From assembly GCA_905234275.1 (NCBI GenBank), contig CAJOHD010000005.1, positions 1 to 64,000 of the forward strand: a DNA stretch of 64,000 nucleotides, in the 5' to 3' direction. Shown here piece after piece: positions 62,701 through 64,000 of the stretch (positions are counted from its first letter, which is position 1; every line of letters starts with the position of its first letter). A program made the translations under genes and the position numbers. The stretch comes from an uncultured Bacteroidales bacterium. Its GTDB lineage: Bacteria; Bacteroidota; Bacteroidia; Bacteroidales; F082. The notes below the pieces were generated by a model. That model was not told the DNA's origin and searched no databases. It was given only the letters and a program-made list of their open reading frames with translations.

Positions 62701-63385
62701 AGACCGCACTTGATGTTGTAGGGTCGTTGCCGTCCAATGTGTAGTAAATTGTAGCACCTTCAGTTGTGCAAGCAATAGTCACATTCTGTGCCTCATAGTA
62801 AGTACCAGCTGCGGGTGAGAATGTTGGTGTTGCAACACTCTGTTGACCGCTTTCCTTGTAGAACTCAGCTTTTATAAATTGTAAAAATTTATTGCTTGTC
62901 TGTGTTATAGTTATGTTGTATATGATTTTGAAATACTTGTTCGACCAGTCGGCAGAGGTAGGTCTGTTAAATGTGGTGGTCGAACTCGCTGCAAAATCTC
63001 CAGTCAATGTACTTGTAGGATTGCTGAAATCGGCATTTGCAGAAACAATCAATGTCATTGAATTGACAGTGACATTAGCCGCTGTTCCGTGTGTCACAAC
63101 AATCTTTGTGATGTTATCCGATATTGTACCCGTTGAATAAATAGGACGGTTCTCATTGGTAAGACTCTTACCGCCAATGCGCCAAGGATTCATAGTGGTG
63201 TTGCCCATTACCATCCAAGTGAGATTGTCCTGGGTAATTTCACTTTCAGTTGCATAACCAGATGAACCTCCTGTTATGGTTCCATCCAATGTGTACGCAA
63301 CAACTTCTTCTCTCGTCTGTCCCCAGGCGAAACTCGTTATCATCAGCATTAACGCCGTGATAATCAATGTAAATTTTCGTTTCAT
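56783..63385 (-). CDS. Giant T9SS-secreted multidomain surface protein
   Basis: The protein has 2200 residues. A signal peptide of about 22 residues. Five chitobiase-C-like repeats (ATIYYTLDGSDPT type) lie near 183-262, 459-535, 780-857, 1338-1415 and 1875-1952. Two OB-fold-like modules (TIAAARAL, VQGVVTFIDGRN) are near 262-452 and 855-1050. An InlB B-repeat-like stretch lies at 698-778, BACON-like modules near 1050-1158 and 1582-1692, and two choice-of-anchor J/cleaved-adhesin domains (QDWEGDMNGW type) near 1422-1575 and 1958-2118. The last 70 residues are a T9SS sorting domain ending GIKVVVRR. No catalytic domain is seen. It is probably a surface adhesin or carbohydrate-binding protein. Confidence 0.85.
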   Translation of the reverse strand: MKRKFTLIITALMLMITSFAWGQTREEVVAYTLDGTITGGSSGYATESEITQDNLTWMVMGNTTMNPWRIGGKSLTNENRPIYSTGTISDNITKIVVTHGTAANVTVNSMTLIVSANADFSNPTSTLTGDFAASSTTTFNRPTSADWSNKYFKIIYNITITQTSNKFLQFIKAEFYKESGQQSVATPTFSPAAGTYYEAQNVTIACTTEGATIYYTLDGNDPTTSSAVYSTPIAISQTTTVKAMAAKSGMSNSSIASATYTIEDAPTLITIAAARALAVNEYALVQGVVTFIDGRNIYVQDETAGIDLFLNNNTVPSGLALGDKVQAYGKKALYNGLIELSGINGGDASQFSVISSGNTLPLAVKTIAEILADYSGSNALQSTRVKIENATIGTINTSSNTPLTQGENSINIYKVPALDSISAGDAVDVIGVIGCYNNPQLRVALASDVTIHETPMLPVATPTFTPAAGTYNEAQNVTIACATEGATIYYTIDGTDPTTASAAYTTAITVDTTTTVKAFAVKEGMNNSEIASATYTITPTPTLTFNKLVTHTDVTDNGVYMIVDVAGGYALTSANGTGAAPSAVAVTIENDAITGQIDEALQWNIKAVDGGYTINPINAETFLYTTNTNNGVRVGTNDNKVWQLDITDANKPNYHGFKNVAFSRYLGVYNNSNWRTYTSIGANIENTEIEIFVLGEAPVHTYYTVSIAEGITNGTVTAAPTSAEEGDTITVTAQPASGYELATLTYTYGTTTNNISLETMKFVMPASNVTVNATFTELAHVADPTFTPIAGSYISVQTVSLACATEGATIYYTLDGSDPTTESTVYAAAFTVDTTTTVKAFAVKEGMNNSSIASATYTIIQPMTIAAARALENNQYALVQGIVTFIDGRNVYVQDATAGIDLYLNSNTVPSALSLGDMVKGYGKKTVYNGLTELTAINGGDENQFLVLSSGNPLPVSVKTIDEILADHNGNKMLQSTRVQIVEATIGTINTSNNTPITQGESTLNIYKMPVVEGLEENDIVTVTGIVGCYNNPQLRVANAADVTFTHPAGIFITPAALSGFNYVYEEGPSTIKTFVINGRSLTAPTHIYASENYEISSFPGESFYPESNITINTYTGVYTYTIKVRLKAGLEIGTYEESLTIAQAEVDTLYVALSGSVTSQPQPSADYTRISDLSTLTSGSKVVFAARYNENANEYYAMTAQASGKPTGVLFTSVVSNGETLPAEITDEEATYYWTVDVNGANYTFTNANGDVLGYTSSTNFATGGDNTAWAITYQTSEATAMVPNYSAFVINNVNNAVRAFALNSNHNFGPYHTQNMAADNYNFFIDMFATVGGGTLTCATPTFTPDAGTYYEAQEVTIACSTADATIYYTLDGSDPTSESAVYTEPIAVGSSMTIKAIAMKEGYDNSNIATAEYNIILGAVTIFSQDWEGDMNGWTFVTVEGGNAWTIAQYSGNHYAYANGYNGGVNEQWCISPAFNLNTYSNVNLNFRNAKNYNGPDMQVFFSNNYNGETPATATWVELEYNKSTGSYTWAESGSIDLSSFTGDNCYIGFKYTSTETEAAAWEVDDIVLMGFTTEPYLTVTPNALSGFNYIVGNGPSAVQTFTVSGGNLPPAPGGTTGGITITCSNTHYEFSLDGEEFWPYTISIQATGTLEPTTVYVRLEAGLYVGQWDGVVTFEDGGLEVTATVSGTVTEEPIPGGDWNRIYALSDLHDGDQVILASRYDVTVGDGYYAMPAVVSGKPDGVLFTSVNDGGVEKLPAEIADDADTYLWNVFMNGDVITLVNAAGDSLGYSSSTNFSGNVQTEWNIALQTSEEGAMIPNYTGFVITNGTTTNRGIAKNTSNKFGAYSTSNIASSDYNFFLDLFVYGGSVTPTVATPVFSMASGTYYEEIDVEINCATEGATIYYTLDGSDPTAESEVYTEAIHVDSDVTIKAIAMMEGYDDSGIATASYVIITDVVVLVSQDWEGEMNGWTFVTVEGNKPWTIGTYAGNKYANANGYGDDVDNEQWCISPAFNLNARAYQNVTLTFMNATKFTGPALELYFSNDYDGNNPGDAEWTELSFTMSEGNYTWTESGEISLDAFSGNNCYIAFKYISTIAEGAAAWEVDDIMITAEEVQMTVTPDSALNVDVWNNNNELMIVNNGDETLNVVVYNLVGQPVLSETVATGSNVIRHDLIEGVYIVRIANGKEMTGIKVVVRR

Positions 63386-63450
63386 TTTTGTTGAATTTTT
63401 ATTGTTATTATACCTAATTTCTGATAAATCTTCTCATCCTAATAATCCTA

Positions 63451-63482
63451 CAAAATTACAACAAAATAATCATTTGTCCAAA
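63451..63482 (-). promoter_or_regulatory. Promoter of the giant T9SS gene
   Basis: On the minus strand TTTG (63479-63482), 20 nt, TAATTTTG (63451-63458). The leader is about 58 nt. Confidence 0.65.
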
Positions 63483-63493
63483 CAAAAACACAA

Positions 63494-63539
63494 AAAAATG
63501 TTGATAACTCGCAAAAATCGCAAAGTTATCAACATTTTT
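63494..63539 (-). terminator. Terminator of the DUF2400 gene
   Basis: A 16-bp stem (63494-63509 with 63524-63539) and 14-nt loop, 17 nt past the stop codon at 63556, followed in the leftward direction by a run of T. It separates the gene from the T9SS promoter. Confidence 0.8.
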
Positions 63540-63555
63540 CGTCCTATTCGTCCTA

Positions 63556-64000
63556 TTACTCCATCACTTCCACTCCAAACAACGCAAAGTCATACTTCAC
63601 TGGATCCTCCTTGTCAAACACTCTTAATCGTGAGGTCAACATCTCCACCGCCATCCTGTCATTGCTCTTTCTTTCAATCAATCCCAAATCTCTCGAAACC
63701 CTTGCCACATGTACATCCAATGGTATCATCAAGTCCTTGGAATTAAACTTTTTCCAGATTCCCAAATCGACGATGCCATCATTTCTGACGAGCCATCTCA
63801 ATGCCATGTGCAGTCTCTTGCACGCCGAGCCTTTCATCGGGGCTTCACAACAAGGATTCGATATATGTTTGCTTGTCTCGCCGTTCGCCTCCGCCATCAA
63901 ATCCCTGAAATTCTGTATTCCCCTCCACACATCATGCTCCTCATTATAAAAAATATCTTCTAATGATGATCTGTCATTTCGAGCTCCGTAGGAGCGAGGA
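63556..64000 (-). CDS. DUF2400 (TIGR02757) family protein, 5' end outside the window
   Basis: About 148 codons are present and the frame is open to the window edge; family members have about 250 residues. The C-terminal part is clear: GSACKRLHMALRWLVRND, IPLDVHVARVSRDLGL and DPVKYDFALFG. The fold is related to helix-hairpin-helix DNA glycosylases; its role is unknown. Upstream of FYNEEHDVWRGIQNF, the frame runs through a copy of the palindromic repeat (RSYGARND at 63973-63996). A GTG at 63930 could start a shorter protein, but that would lose conserved sequence. Confidence 0.75.
   Translation of the reverse strand, partial: PRSYGARNDRSSLEDIFYNEEHDVWRGIQNFRDLMAEANGETSKHISNPCCEAPMKGSACKRLHMALRWLVRNDGIVDLGIWKKFNSKDLMIPLDVHVARVSRDLGLIERKSNDRMAVEMLTSRLRVFDKEDPVKYDFALFGVEVME
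63972..64000. repeat. Repeat copy at the window edge, inside the DUF2400 frame
   Basis: TGTCATTTCGAGCTCCGTAG followed by GAGCGAGGA matches the arm type at 28372 and 48344. On the minus strand it encodes PRSYGARND, matching the PRCARND of the GreA-Nudix gene in frame and strand sense. Confidence 0.7.

Noticed and set aside
56783..63385. Regular repeats that could suggest a CRISPR array
   Set aside because: The repeats are several hundred nt long, imperfect and in frame within one coding gene; no short direct repeats with spacers.
1..64000. tRNA genes
   Set aside because: No T-loop type GGTTCRAnYCC with matching acceptor stems was noticed in the short intergenic gaps; a covariance search was not possible.

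Overview
The window looks like chromosome from a Bacteroidetes bacterium, most likely an uncultured member of the Bacteroidales. The evidence is: many promoters of the Bacteroidetes type (TTG about 19-22 nt upstream of TAnnTTTG), few Shine-Dalgarno sequences, FKBP lipoproteins of the GldI kind, a PEGA/beta-barrel protein, a DUF3078 protein, a GT3-GT35 glycogen enzyme fusion, and a 2200-residue secreted protein ending in a type IX secretion sorting domain. Genes are densely packed, with overlapping start/stop codons and convergent gene ends that run into each other. No tRNA, rRNA, CRISPR array, transposase or prophage was found. A strong leftward promoter with a boxA-like leader lies at the left edge, and its gene is outside the window.

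Layout. 1-2.0 kb: leftward AlbA_2-type regulator, an AT-rich gap with TTACA/TGTAA palindromes, and an XRE regulator. 2.1-5.9 kb: nrnA and three FKBP lipoproteins in one operon. 5.9-9.8 kb (minus): wzx, wzz and wzy-like polysaccharide genes. 10-12.1 kb: a Rel protein with an intact synthetase and a ruined hydrolase site. 12.1-17.3 kb (minus): acetyltransferase, lolD-like ATPase, TPR protein and cysteine desulfidase. 17.4-20.2 kb: nth, recA, TPR lipoprotein. 20.2-23 kb (minus): phosphohexomutase and DUF3078 protein. 23-24 kb: DUF1963 protein plus a small acidic protein. 23.9-26.7 kb (minus): uvrA. 26.9-30.5 kb: ECF sigma factor, a 45-residue ORF, a GreA-Nudix fusion and a SulP transporter. 30.6-39.3 kb: glycogen metabolism operon (debranching enzyme, GT4, GH57, GT3-GT35 fusion), then a YqiA-like esterase. 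40-41.5 kb: frameshifted DUF4160 with DUF2442, a DEDDh exonuclease and an unknown protein. 41.6-42.9 kb (minus): MATE exporter. 43-48.3 kb: HEAT protein, thioredoxin-like protein, GH3-beta-lactamase fusion. 48.5-51.1 kb: murL-murD2. 51-51.8 kb (minus): lipoprotein. 51.9-54.8 kb: gcvP. 54.9-56.6 kb: PBECR-like nuclease and PEGA protein. 56.8-63.4 kb (minus): giant T9SS cargo. 63.6-64 kb (minus): DUF2400 fragment.

Two things stand out. First, a family of nested palindromic elements (full copies at 28214-28335 and 56617-56777, half copies elsewhere) has entered protein-coding genes without breaking the frame. It forms the linker of the GreA-Nudix fusion, a short insert in MurL, and an insert at the broken end of the DUF2400 gene. 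Two of these genes read the element in the same frame and show the same peptide core, ARND, much as Rickettsia palindromic elements do. Second, murL-murD2 implies that this organism adds L-glutamate to the peptidoglycan precursor and epimerises it afterwards, the route described in Xanthomonas. It lies just downstream of a GH3-beta-lactamase fusion that may also act on cell wall. All assignments come from reading motifs by eye; no database search was run.
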